A stretch of DNA of 45,529 nt from CAYYHA01 sp964471535 (GTDB lineage Bacteria > Myxococcota > Myxococcia > SLRQ01), in the NCBI GenBank assembly GCA_964471535.1, contig CAYYHA010000008.1, forward strand, positions 1 through 45,529, written 5' to 3'. The position numbers and the translations under genes are program-made. Of the stretch, positions 1-7,984 are shown in pieces; position 1 is the stretch's first letter, and each line of letters opens with the position of its first letter. The notes beneath the pieces were generated by a model. The model ran no database searches. It worked only from the letters and a program-made list of their open reading frames with translations, and was not told the origin of the DNA.

Positions 1-189
1 GAGCGGAAAAACCCCCAAGGGTCGGTGGCTTGCCCGGGCACCCCTTTCCTGGTATCGACGATGGGTCCCCCGGACTCTCTTTTTGTGGGGTCCGGACCGG
101 GAGGTGGGCGTCGAGTGCTTTGGACGGCCCGGGAGCGTCCGCGAATATGGTGAGAGGCTGGAACGGCCGCACAGGAGATCGCCGCAGCG
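1..189 (+). other. Leader region upstream of mglB
   Basis: No convincing gene lies here. The only open frame is short, lacks a ribosome binding site and overlaps mglB out of frame. A weak TTGGAC (120-125) and AATATG (144-149) pair could be a promoter but matches consensus poorly. An AGGAG at 174-178 precedes the mglB start by about 11 bases. The true promoter may lie outside the window. Confidence 0.4.
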
Positions 190-669
190 ATGCACCCACA
201 GATGGTCATATATGAGGAGGAGTTTCAGCAGGTCTCGGGCATCTGCGACCGGCTGAACCGAGAGGCGAACGCCAAGTGCGTCTTTCTCATCGACAAGAAC
301 GGCCAGCTGATCTCCGCATCGGGTGAGACCGAGCACCTCGACACCACCTCGCTGGCCAGCTTGACCGCAGGCAACATTGCCGCGACCGGGGGCCTCGCCA
401 AGCTCCTCGGCGAGAAGGAGTTCTCGATCCTCTTCCACGAGGGCGAGCGGGACAATCTCCACATTTCCATCGTGGCCGGCCGCGTCATCCTGGTGGTGAT
501 CTTCGATCAGCGCTCCTCCCTCGGCCTCGTGCGGCTGCGCGTCAAGAAGGCCAGTGAGCAGCTCGCTCGCATCTTCGAGCAGCTTGCGCACAAGGCAGAG
601 CAGCCCGGTCAGGCCTCGCCCTTTGCGGAGATCACCGACGAGGACATCGACAACCTCTTCAGCGACTGA
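190..669 (+). CDS. mglB: MglB, roadblock-family GTPase-activating protein for MglA
   Basis: This is a 159-residue Roadblock/LC7 protein. In Myxococcus, MglB homodimers are the GTPase-activating protein for MglA and sit at the lagging pole, setting front-rear polarity for gliding and type IV pilus motility. The sequence follows the M. xanthus protein as I remember it almost throughout, including the DTTSLASLTAGN stretch (about 51-62), LVVIFDQRSSLGLVRLR (about 99-115) and the acidic tail DEDIDNLFSD. The start at 190 gives the same N-terminal length as M. xanthus MglB (MHPQMVIYEEEF against MGTQLVMYEEEF, from memory). The next ATG at 202 would shorten it. mglA follows after 107 bases in the same direction, the usual mglBA order. 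What is inferred is only that it does the same job in this organism. Confidence 0.97.
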   Translation: MHPQMVIYEEEFQQVSGICDRLNREANAKCVFLIDKNGQLISASGETEHLDTTSLASLTAGNIAATGGLAKLLGEKEFSILFHEGERDNLHISIVAGRVILVVIFDQRSSLGLVRLRVKKASEQLARIFEQLAHKAEQPGQASPFAEITDEDIDNLFSD

Positions 670-776
670 CGGGCTTCAGAGATTGGCGAGCGCTCCGAAA
701 GGCAGGGTAGGAAGGTAGAGCGAAAGGCAACCGGGCCGCACAGTCGCGAGCGCGGCCTCAAAGACGGCGAGCAGCA

Positions 777-1364
777 ATGTCGTTCATCAACTACTCCTCG
801 CGAGAAATCAACTGCAAGATCGTCTACTACGGGCCGGGCCTGTGCGGAAAGACGACGAACCTGCAGTACGTCTATGCGAAGACCAACCCCGAGGCGAAGG
901 GGAAGATGATCTCCCTGGCCACGGAGACCGAGCGGACGCTCTTCTTCGACTTTCTCCCCCTCTCGCTCGGGGAGATCCGCGGCTTCAAGACCCGCTTCCA
1001 TCTCTACACGGTGCCCGGGCAGGTCTTCTACGATGCCTCGCGGAAGCTCATCCTCAAGGGCGTCGATGGGGTCGTCTTCGTGGCCGACAGCCAAGTCGAG
1101 CGAATGGAGGCCAACCTCGAGTCGATGGAGAACCTACGGGTGAACCTCGCCGAGCACGGCTACGACCTCGATAAGATTCCGTTCGTCGTCCAATACAACA
1201 AGCGTGACCTGCCCAATGCGGCGGACGTCGGGGAGCTGAAGCGGCTCCTCAATCCACGCGGTGTTCCCGACTTCGAGGCCGTCGCACCCACCGGAGTCGG
1301 GGTCTTCGATACCCTGAAGGCGGTGGCCAAGCTCGTGCTCCAAGAGCTGAAGAAGGGCGGTTAG
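777..1364 (+). CDS. mglA: MglA, Ras-like polarity GTPase
   Basis: This is a 195-residue small GTPase, the same length as M. xanthus MglA. GTP-bound MglA marks the leading pole and couples to the gliding motor and type IV pili. Visible motifs are the P-loop GPGLCGKTT (19-27, with Gly21), Arg53-Thr54 in the switch region, the TVPGQ motif with Gln82, and NKRD (141-144) for guanine specificity. Arg53, Gln82 and Asn141 sit at exactly the positions reported for M. xanthus. The C-terminus is LKKGG with no lipidation cysteine. Its start is ATG 777 with only a weak purine-rich upstream region. Gene order mglB-mglA followed by agl/glt-type genes suggests that this GTPase directly regulates the motor encoded downstream. 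Confidence 0.97.
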   Translation: MSFINYSSREINCKIVYYGPGLCGKTTNLQYVYAKTNPEAKGKMISLATETERTLFFDFLPLSLGEIRGFKTRFHLYTVPGQVFYDASRKLILKGVDGVVFVADSQVERMEANLESMENLRVNLAEHGYDLDKIPFVVQYNKRDLPNAADVGELKRLLNPRGVPDFEAVAPTGVGVFDTLKAVAKLVLQELKKGG

Positions 1365-1383
1365 CGGCCGATGGGTGTGTGGA

Positions 1384-1440
1384 CCCAAGAACGACGACGG
1401 GGCGGCGCGAGACGGTGAGATGGGTGCGAGCGTTCTTGGG
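1384..1440 (+). promoter_or_regulatory. 10-bp perfect inverted repeat between mglA and the next gene
   Basis: CCCAAGAACG (1384-1393) is exactly complementary to CGTTCTTGGG (1431-1440), with a 37-base loop. It ends 12 bases before the proposed ATG at 1453. There is no T-run after it, so it is not a classic intrinsic terminator. It could be an RNA hairpin that tunes read-through from mglBA, or a protein-binding site. Confidence 0.4.
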
Positions 1441-1452
1441 GGAAGCAGACGA

Positions 1453-2232
1453 ATGAAACGTACGAACAGCGGACTGACGCTTCTCGCGCTCCTGCTTCTG
1501 GGGTTGGGCGTGGCGCCCAGCGCCTGGGCGCAGGAGGCCGAGGCGCCTCCGGCCGGCACCACTGCGGCGGAGGGGGGCGAGGGGGCCTCCTCGGAAGCGG
1601 GGACACCGGCCGCTGCCGAGGGTGAGGCGGCGGCGGAGGGGTCCTCTCCCGCAGCGCCCGCCCCTTCGGAGGAGGCCTTCGAACTGAAGGTGAAGAGCCT
1701 CGAGGAGAAGGTCACCGACCTCAAGGAGAAGATCTACCGGACCAAGGCCCGCCTCCTCCTCCTGCAGGAGACCGTCATCGGCGGCGATCTGACCAGCGGA
1801 GCGAAGGCGGTGCTCGTCCATCGCAACGAGATGGGGTCCTCCTTCGTGCTCGAGTCGGTGGCCTACGCTCTGGACGGCGCGCCCATCTTCACCCGCGTCG
1901 ATCCCACCGGCGAACTCGATGAGCAGGAAGAAATCGAGATCTTCAACGGTCGTATCGTGCCAGGAAACCATCAGATCGGCGTGCGCATGGTCTTCCGCGG
2001 CAACGGCTATGGCATCTTCTCCTACCTCAACGACTACAAGTTCACCGTCCAGAGCCAGTACACCTTCAACGCCGAAGGGGGGAAGGTGACCGAGGTCCGG
2101 ATCGTCGCCTTCGAGAAGGGGGGCATCACCACCGATCTGAAGGATCGCCCCGCCGTCCGCTACGATGTCGAAGTGACCCGCGACCGGCCCAAGCGCCAGG
2201 CTGGCGCCGGCGCGGCGGGAGGGGGCGGGTGA
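1453..2232 (+). CDS. Exported coiled-coil protein, unknown function
   Basis: I do not recognise a characterised family. The proposed start at 1453 gives a clean signal peptide (MKRTNSG, then a Leu-rich core, cleavage near AWA-QE). Using the ATG at 1375 would put 26 extra residues before it, so the shorter form is preferred. After the signal come about 50 low-complexity Ala/Glu/Pro residues, a short coiled coil (FELKVKSLEEKVTDLKEKI, around 77-95) and a C-terminal domain rich in predicted beta strands ending with DVEVTRD and a Gly/Ala-rich tail. Length is 259 residues. Its stop overlaps the next start (GTGA at 2229-2232), so it is translationally coupled to the TPR proteins, which points to a periplasmic part of the same envelope machine. 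Confidence is high for the gene and low for its role. Confidence 0.8.
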   Translation: MKRTNSGLTLLALLLLGLGVAPSAWAQEAEAPPAGTTAAEGGEGASSEAGTPAAAEGEAAAEGSSPAAPAPSEEAFELKVKSLEEKVTDLKEKIYRTKARLLLLQETVIGGDLTSGAKAVLVHRNEMGSSFVLESVAYALDGAPIFTRVDPTGELDEQEEIEIFNGRIVPGNHQIGVRMVFRGNGYGIFSYLNDYKFTVQSQYTFNAEGGKVTEVRIVAFEKGGITTDLKDRPAVRYDVEVTRDRPKRQAGAGAAGGGG

Positions 2233-4568
2233 GCCCTCGTCATGCGGTGTGGGGCCGCCTCCTGCCTCTCGCCGCTGCCTCCTGCCTCGCGGCGGCCCAT
2301 CCGGCGACCGCCCGTGCCCAGGCGGACCGGGTTCAGGCGCTCGAGACCGAGGTGGCCAAGCTCGGCGAGCGGGTCGACTTTGTCCTCGACCAGTACGGCC
2401 GCGCGCAGCCTACTCTGGGCATCGGCGGCATGCAGAAGCGCTTCTCCGAGGCGGAGATTCGCTTCTTGCTCGAGGACTACGGGGCGGCGGCCGTCTTCCT
2501 CTACGATCTGGTGGAGAGCGAGGCGTTCAAGCAGACGTCGCAGTACGACACGGCACTCTTCTACCTGGCGGAGAGCCTCTACCACCTCGAGAGCTACCTT
2601 CCGGCGAAGAAGTTCTTCCGTGAGCTGCTCGATCGAGGGGTGGAGCGCTACCGGCAGGAGGCCCTGCAGCGGCTCATCCAGATCGCCGGAAAGCTGCGCA
2701 GCTACGAGGACATCGAGGCCTATGTGGACCGCTTCCTCGAAGCGGGCGGCCGCCTGAAGCCAGAGGTCAGCTACGTCTACGGGAAGTTCCTCTTCGAGCG
2801 CCGGGACCTGCCACTGGAGGAGCGCATCCGCCGGGCGATGGATGCCTTCGAGCGGGTCCCGATCAACACCACCTATGGCCTCAAGGCGCGTTACTTCCAG
2901 GGCGTGCTCCACGTGCAGGAGGGCAACCTCGACGAGGCGCTCGAGGCCTTTCAGAGCATCACCCGGCGCAAGGCCACCAAGGAGGACGATCTGCGCGTGC
3001 AGGAGTTGGCCTGGATGGCCGTCGGTCGCATCCACTACGAGCGGGGGGAGTACGAGTTGGCAATGGACGCCTACTCGCGCATCGACCGCCAGAGTGACCT
3101 CTTCTTCGATGCGCTCTATGAGATCGCGTGGACGCAGGTGAAGCGCAAGAACTACGAGGGGGCGCTGAAGGCGGCCGAGGTGCTCCTCATCGGTGCCGAG
3201 GACTCGCCGCTCGCCCCCGAGGCGCGCATCCTGATGGGGACACTCTATGCCCGGGCCAAGAAGTACGATGAGGCGCTGAAGACCTACAACGAGGTCATCA
3301 ACGAGTACGCGCCGGTGCGCGACGAGATCGAGGCGCTGCTCGCCCTCCACGCCGATCCCGTGGAGTACTTCAACGAGCTGATCGCGCGCGAGGGCGAGCA
3401 CTTCAGTGTGGAATCGGTGCTCCCGCCGCTCGCCGCCAAGTGGGCGAGTACCCAAGAGGACGTCGCTCAAGCGTTCGGCATCGTGACCGAGCTGCAGAAG
3501 GGGAAGGCGGGTGTCCGCGAGGGCAACGAGATCGCCGATCGGATCCTGGCCAGCCTCGATGCGGGTACCCTCGGGCCCTTTCCCACGCTGGCCGAGGCTT
3601 ATCAACGTAGTACGGAGGTGCAAAACCAGGTGCTCTCGCTCCGCACCCGCGCGACGACGCTCGAGACACAGCTGCTCTCGAGCGCCATTCCGGAGAAGCT
3701 GGCGGCCGAGCTGGCCGAGGCACGGCGGGAGCGCGAGCGGCTGGAGCGCGAGTTTCGAACTCTGCCGACCAATGCCGACGAGGTCGAGGCCCGCAAGAAG
3801 CGCTGGCTGGCCAAGGTGGAGGAGGTGGAGAAGGAGGCCTTCCGCCTGCGTCTGGCCAGCACCTCTCTGAACGCACAGCTCACCGCCATCCGGAAGTGGC
3901 TCCAGGACACCAAGCAGCAACGCAACGACGAGGAGGAGGCGCTCAAGGAGTTCCTCGAGCGCATGGAGCGGGAGAAGGAGGTCGTTGACGGCCTGTACGA
4001 GCAGGCGCAGGCGCTACTGCGCGAGATCGCAAAGGTGAAGGACGGTGTCCGTTCTGGGACCATCGCAACGGGGGACGACACCCTCCGCGCGCGCTACGAG
4101 GCGGCCCTCGAGCGGGAGCGTCAGGTGGCCTCCAAGGCGCGGGCGGCAGCACGGGGGGTGGATCAGACCCTCTTCACCCGTCTCGATCGGGCGGCGGCCG
4201 CCCTCGACGAAATGAACGCGCGGCTCGAGTCGTTCAAACACGAGATTCAGCGACGGGCGGATGCGCGGCGGCAGGTGTTGCGGCAGCAGGTCCTCATCGA
4301 GCAGCGGCGGCTCAATGGATACGGGCAACAGGTCGAGGGGGTCATGTCCGAAACCCATGACCTCGTGGGAGAGATCGCCTTCAACTCGTTCCGAAAGGTG
4401 CAGCGGCAGTTCTACGAGCTCATCCTGAAGGCCGATGTCGGCATCATCGACGTGGCCTGGGCGCGCAAGCAGGACAAGTCGAAGGAGATCCAGCGGCTTG
4501 CGCAGGAGAAGGACCAGCAGCTGCGCCTGCTCGACGTCGAGTTCCAGGAGGTCCTTCAGGAAGAGTGA
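2229..4568 (+). CDS. Exported TPR and coiled-coil protein, Glt-type scaffold
   Basis: This 779-residue protein starts at a GTG inside the preceding stop (GTGA overlap) behind a GGGAGGGGGCGG purine tract. It has a signal peptide (cleavage near ARA-QAD), about ten helical TPR-like units (roughly 50-430) with the usual small/large/Ala pattern and Tyr-rich turns, then a long heptad-rich coiled coil (roughly 430-740). This architecture fits a periplasmic scaffold and resembles GltC-type proteins of the Myxococcus gliding complex, but I cannot separate GltC from other TPR proteins by eye. The neighbours (mglBA upstream, GltD- and GltE-like TPR genes and the motor downstream) support a Glt role. The stop overlaps the next start. 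Confidence 0.8.
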   Translation: MSPRHAVWGRLLPLAAASCLAAAHPATARAQADRVQALETEVAKLGERVDFVLDQYGRAQPTLGIGGMQKRFSEAEIRFLLEDYGAAAVFLYDLVESEAFKQTSQYDTALFYLAESLYHLESYLPAKKFFRELLDRGVERYRQEALQRLIQIAGKLRSYEDIEAYVDRFLEAGGRLKPEVSYVYGKFLFERRDLPLEERIRRAMDAFERVPINTTYGLKARYFQGVLHVQEGNLDEALEAFQSITRRKATKEDDLRVQELAWMAVGRIHYERGEYELAMDAYSRIDRQSDLFFDALYEIAWTQVKRKNYEGALKAAEVLLIGAEDSPLAPEARILMGTLYARAKKYDEALKTYNEVINEYAPVRDEIEALLALHADPVEYFNELIAREGEHFSVESVLPPLAAKWASTQEDVAQAFGIVTELQKGKAGVREGNEIADRILASLDAGTLGPFPTLAEAYQRSTEVQNQVLSLRTRATTLETQLLSSAIPEKLAAELAEARRERERLEREFRTLPTNADEVEARKKRWLAKVEEVEKEAFRLRLASTSLNAQLTAIRKWLQDTKQQRNDEEEALKEFLERMEREKEVVDGLYEQAQALLREIAKVKDGVRSGTIATGDDTLRARYEAALERERQVASKARAAARGVDQTLFTRLDRAAAALDEMNARLESFKHEIQRRADARRQVLRQQVLIEQRRLNGYGQQVEGVMSETHDLVGEIAFNSFRKVQRQFYELILKADVGIIDVAWARKQDKSKEIQRLAQEKDQQLRLLDVEFQEVLQEE

Positions 4569-7500
4569 TGCGACGGCGCTGCACCATCGCGTGGCTCGTA
4601 GTCGCTTCGCTGTCGACTTTGGCAGCGCAGGCAGAGGAGCCGCCGGCGAAGGCGGCGTCGGAGGCGGCGCCACCGAAGAAGCCCCCCTCCGCCGAAGCGC
4701 CGCCCCCCGACGGCCCGCGGGACACGCCATCCAAAGAACCAGATGGGCGCCGGATCGAGGCGCTCATCGAGGACGTTCGTCGCTTCGAAGAGCAGGCCCT
4801 CGAATTCAAGAAGGAGATCCAACTCCTCATCGAACGGAAATACGAGGAGAAGCGCTCGCTCCTGAACCAGAGCTACGAGAAGGCGATCTCCGACCAGGAG
4901 GTGCTCGAGCGCAAGGAGCGCCTCGATGCGATCGCTCTCTTCGAAGAGTTCTTGGCCCGCTATCCCAACGAGCCCAAGTACACCCCGGACGCCATGATGC
5001 GGCTGGCGGAGCTGTACTACGAGAAGATCGAAGACGACTACCGGCAGGCGGAGAAAGCCTACTACGCCCGGCTCGATCAGCTCTCGGAGGAGGAGGCGGC
5101 CGCGGTCGAGCCACCGCCGCCCAAACGCTACGAGAAACCCATCGCGCTCTACCAGCGCATCATCAGTGAGTTTCCCGACTACCGCTACGCGGATGCAGCC
5201 TACTACCTTCTCGGCTACCTCCTGGGCGAACAGGGCGAAGCGGAGGCGGCACTGGCCACCTTCGATGCGCTCATCCAGCGCTTCCCCGACAGCCGCTTCG
5301 TGCCCGAGGTGTGGATGCGTATCGGCGAGTTCTTCTTCGATGCCGACCAGCGCATCTACCCCGATGCCCTGCAGCGCGCCATCGCCGCCTACAAGAAGGT
5401 GCTGCCCTACAAGGACCATCCGCTCTTCGACAAGGTCCTCTACAAGCTCGGCTGGACCTACTACCGCATCGACGACTTCGACAACGCGGTCTCCACCTTT
5501 GCCGATCTCCTCGCCTACTACCAGGCGAAGGCGGAGGAGTCGGGCGAGGAGGAGGTGGGTGGCGATCTGCGACAGGAGGCCATTCAGTACAGCGCGATCT
5601 CGTTTGCGGACGAGAACTGGGGATCGCTGGAGAAGGCCAAGGCCTTCTTCGAGGCACGGGGCCACCCCAAGTACGAGTTTGCGGTGATGCGGCGCCTCGG
5701 TGACGTCTACTACGACCTCACCAAGCATGAGGATGCCGTCAAGACCTACGAGTACGTACTGTCGCTGCAACCCCTCCACCCCGACGCGCCGCTCATCCAG
5801 GAGAAGATCGTCTCCGCGTACGAGCGCGACCGCTCCTTCGGGAAGGCCTTCGAGGCGCAGGAGAAGCTCGTCGCCAACTACTCCAAGGGCTCCGAGTGGT
5901 ACGAGAAGAACAAGGACAATCCCGAGGTGATCGAGCGGGCGGAGGAGCTGACGGAGAAGTCACTCAAGAGCGCCGCACTTTTCCATCACCAGCAGGCGCA
6001 GCAGTATCGCGAGGAGGGCCGCGTCGCCGAGGCATTCACCGAGTACAAGTTGGCAGCCGAGGCGTACGGGCAGTACCTGAAGCTCTATCCCCACACCAAG
6101 GATCTCTACGAGCTGCAATACTACTACGCCGATGCGCTCTTCAACTCGGCGCAGTTCCCCGAAGCTGCGCGCGCCTTCGCAGAGGTTCGTGACTCGAATC
6201 TCGACTCCACCTACCTGGAGGACGCCGCGCTCGGAGCCGTGCTCGCCTGGGAGAAGGAGATCGAGCGGCTGCAGAAGGCGGGCAAGCTCGAGGAGCGACC
6301 CGTCCTGACCAGCAAGGATTGGCCCGAGGGCAAGCCGGTGGAGAAGGAGCCACTGCCCGAACCCTGGCAGGGCTACGTGAAGGCCGCCGACATGTTCCTC
6401 AAGCGGTTGCCAGACAGCGAGAAGGCACCCAACATCGCCTACAAGGCCGCCGAGGTCTTCTACGTCTACGGTGACCACGAGGAAGCGCGACGCCGCTTCG
6501 AGGAAATCGTCAAGAAGTATCCCTCCGCGGAGGCGGCGCAATATGCCGCCAACCTCATCCTGGAGAGCCTGCTCATCGCCAAGGACTGGGCCGCCGTGGA
6601 GGAGACCAGCGCCCGCCTGCTCTCCACGGAGGCGCTGCAGAAGGCCGGTGGCGAGGTCAAGAAGACCTTCACCCAGTTCAAGCTGGGTGGGCGCTTCAAG
6701 CGGGCCGAGCAGCTCTTCTCCGAAGGCAAGTATGAGGAGGCGGCGAAGCTGTATCTCGCCCTCGTGAAGGAGGCGCCGAAGCACGAGTTCGCCGACCGGG
6801 CGCTCTACAACGCGGCGGTCGCCTACGAGAAGGTGCTTCGCTTCGAGTCGGCGCTGAAGCTCTATGAACGCGTCTTCCGCGAGTATCCGAACAGCGAGCT
6901 GGCCGACCAAGCCCTCTTCCTGGTCGCCTACAACGCCGAGCGGGCCTTCGATTTCGACAAGGCCATCAGTCAGTACTTGAACCTCGTCGAGAACTATCCG
7001 CAGTCGCAGCAGCGGGAGGGCGCACTCAACAACGCGGCCATCCTCCTCTACCTGACCCAGCAGTACGGGCGCGCGGCGCAGCAGTTCCGCCGTTTTGCCC
7101 GCCTCTATCCCGATGCGCCGCAGACGCCGCGGTTGCTTCTACTTGCGGCGGAGAGCGAGGAGAAGAAAGGCGACCTACGCGGAGCGATCGACGCGTACGC
7201 GGAGTTCATCCGTCGCTTCAAGAACGACAAGGAGAGCCAGGACACCGTCATCGAAGCGCACCTGAAGATCGCGAAGGCCTGGGAGAAGCTCGGTAACAGA
7301 GCGCGCGCTCTCGCGGCCTACCGCGATACGGTCAAAGCCTTCGAGCGTTCCGGCCTGGACATGAGTTCCCCCGCCAGCGAGTTTGCGGCAGAGGCACAGT
7401 TCATGATCGCCGAAGCCGCCTTCCGCGACTACGACAGAGTGCAGATCAAGGCGAAGGGCCGCGGCAAGCGCTTCCAGAAGAGCCTGAAGGCAGCGATCGA

Positions 7501-7984
7501 CAAGAAGAAGGCTCTCGCCCGGAAGGTTTCTGACGAGTACAAGAAGGTCTACCAGTACAAGCGACTCGAGTGGACGCTCGCCGCTGCGTACCGGGTCGGT
7601 TACGTCCTCGAGCGCTTCGCCAACTCCCTCTATGAGGCGCCAGTGCCGGCCGAGCTCAAGAAGCTCGGCGAGGAGTACGTCTACGCCTACCAGGACCAGC
7701 TCGCACAGGCTGCCTACCCCATCGAGGAAGAGGCGGTGAAGGCCTACATCACGGCGGTGGAGCGAGCTCGAAGCGAGGGCATCGTCAACCGCTGGACGAA
7801 GCTCACGCTCGAATCGCTGAACCGGTTCCGGCCCAACGAGTACCCCATTCTGAAGGAGGCCAAGGGCGTCCTCGCCGATGAGCCCCTCTCCCCTCTGTCC
7901 ATCGCCCCAACGCCGGAAGGGATTCCCGACGCGCGACCGCGCGGGACCCGCCTTGGTGACGACGAGCCGGGAGGTGGCCTGTGA
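4568..7984 (+). CDS. Large exported TPR protein, GltD/AgmU-like
   Basis: This is a 1138-residue protein. The ATG at 4568 overlaps the previous stop by one base (TGATG), and AGGAAG lies 4 bases upstream. The in-frame GTG at 4565 is the alternative. A signal peptide (cleavage near AQA-EEP) is followed by a Pro/Ala/Lys-rich linker, a helical stretch and then TPR-like repeats over most of the chain, with repeated Y-x-x-A-Y-Y and F-P-D/YPN turns. Size, export signal and TPR content match AgmU (GltD) of M. xanthus, a large TPR protein that spans the periplasmic part of the gliding complex. The match is by architecture, so the symbol is not assigned. It lies between two other TPR genes with start-stop overlaps on both sides, which suggests fixed stoichiometry. 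Confidence 0.82.
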   Translation: MRRRCTIAWLVVASLSTLAAQAEEPPAKAASEAAPPKKPPSAEAPPPDGPRDTPSKEPDGRRIEALIEDVRRFEEQALEFKKEIQLLIERKYEEKRSLLNQSYEKAISDQEVLERKERLDAIALFEEFLARYPNEPKYTPDAMMRLAELYYEKIEDDYRQAEKAYYARLDQLSEEEAAAVEPPPPKRYEKPIALYQRIISEFPDYRYADAAYYLLGYLLGEQGEAEAALATFDALIQRFPDSRFVPEVWMRIGEFFFDADQRIYPDALQRAIAAYKKVLPYKDHPLFDKVLYKLGWTYYRIDDFDNAVSTFADLLAYYQAKAEESGEEEVGGDLRQEAIQYSAISFADENWGSLEKAKAFFEARGHPKYEFAVMRRLGDVYYDLTKHEDAVKTYEYVLSLQPLHPDAPLIQEKIVSAYERDRSFGKAFEAQEKLVANYSKGSEWYEKNKDNPEVIERAEELTEKSLKSAALFHHQQAQQYREEGRVAEAFTEYKLAAEAYGQYLKLYPHTKDLYELQYYYADALFNSAQFPEAARAFAEVRDSNLDSTYLEDAALGAVLAWEKEIERLQKAGKLEERPVLTSKDWPEGKPVEKEPLPEPWQGYVKAADMFLKRLPDSEKAPNIAYKAAEVFYVYGDHEEARRRFEEIVKKYPSAEAAQYAANLILESLLIAKDWAAVEETSARLLSTEALQKAGGEVKKTFTQFKLGGRFKRAEQLFSEGKYEEAAKLYLALVKEAPKHEFADRALYNAAVAYEKVLRFESALKLYERVFREYPNSELADQALFLVAYNAERAFDFDKAISQYLNLVENYPQSQQREGALNNAAILLYLTQQYGRAAQQFRRFARLYPDAPQTPRLLLLAAESEEKKGDLRGAIDAYAEFIRRFKNDKESQDTVIEAHLKIAKAWEKLGNRARALAAYRDTVKAFERSGLDMSSPASEFAAEAQFMIAEAAFRDYDRVQIKAKGRGKRFQKSLKAAIDKKKALARKVSDEYKKVYQYKRLEWTLAAAYRVGYVLERFANSLYEAPVPAELKKLGEEYVYAYQDQLAQAAYPIEEEAVKAYITAVERARSEGIVNRWTKLTLESLNRFRPNEYPILKEAKGVLADEPLSPLSIAPTPEGIPDARPRGTRLGDDEPGGGL

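Noticed and set aside
120..149. TTGGAC / AATATG as the mglB promoter
   Set aside because: Both boxes match consensus at about half of positions, and the spacing is 18. Not better than chance in this DNA.
30..215. 61-residue open frame before mglB
   Set aside because: No ribosome binding site or recognisable sequence; it runs into mglB in a different frame.
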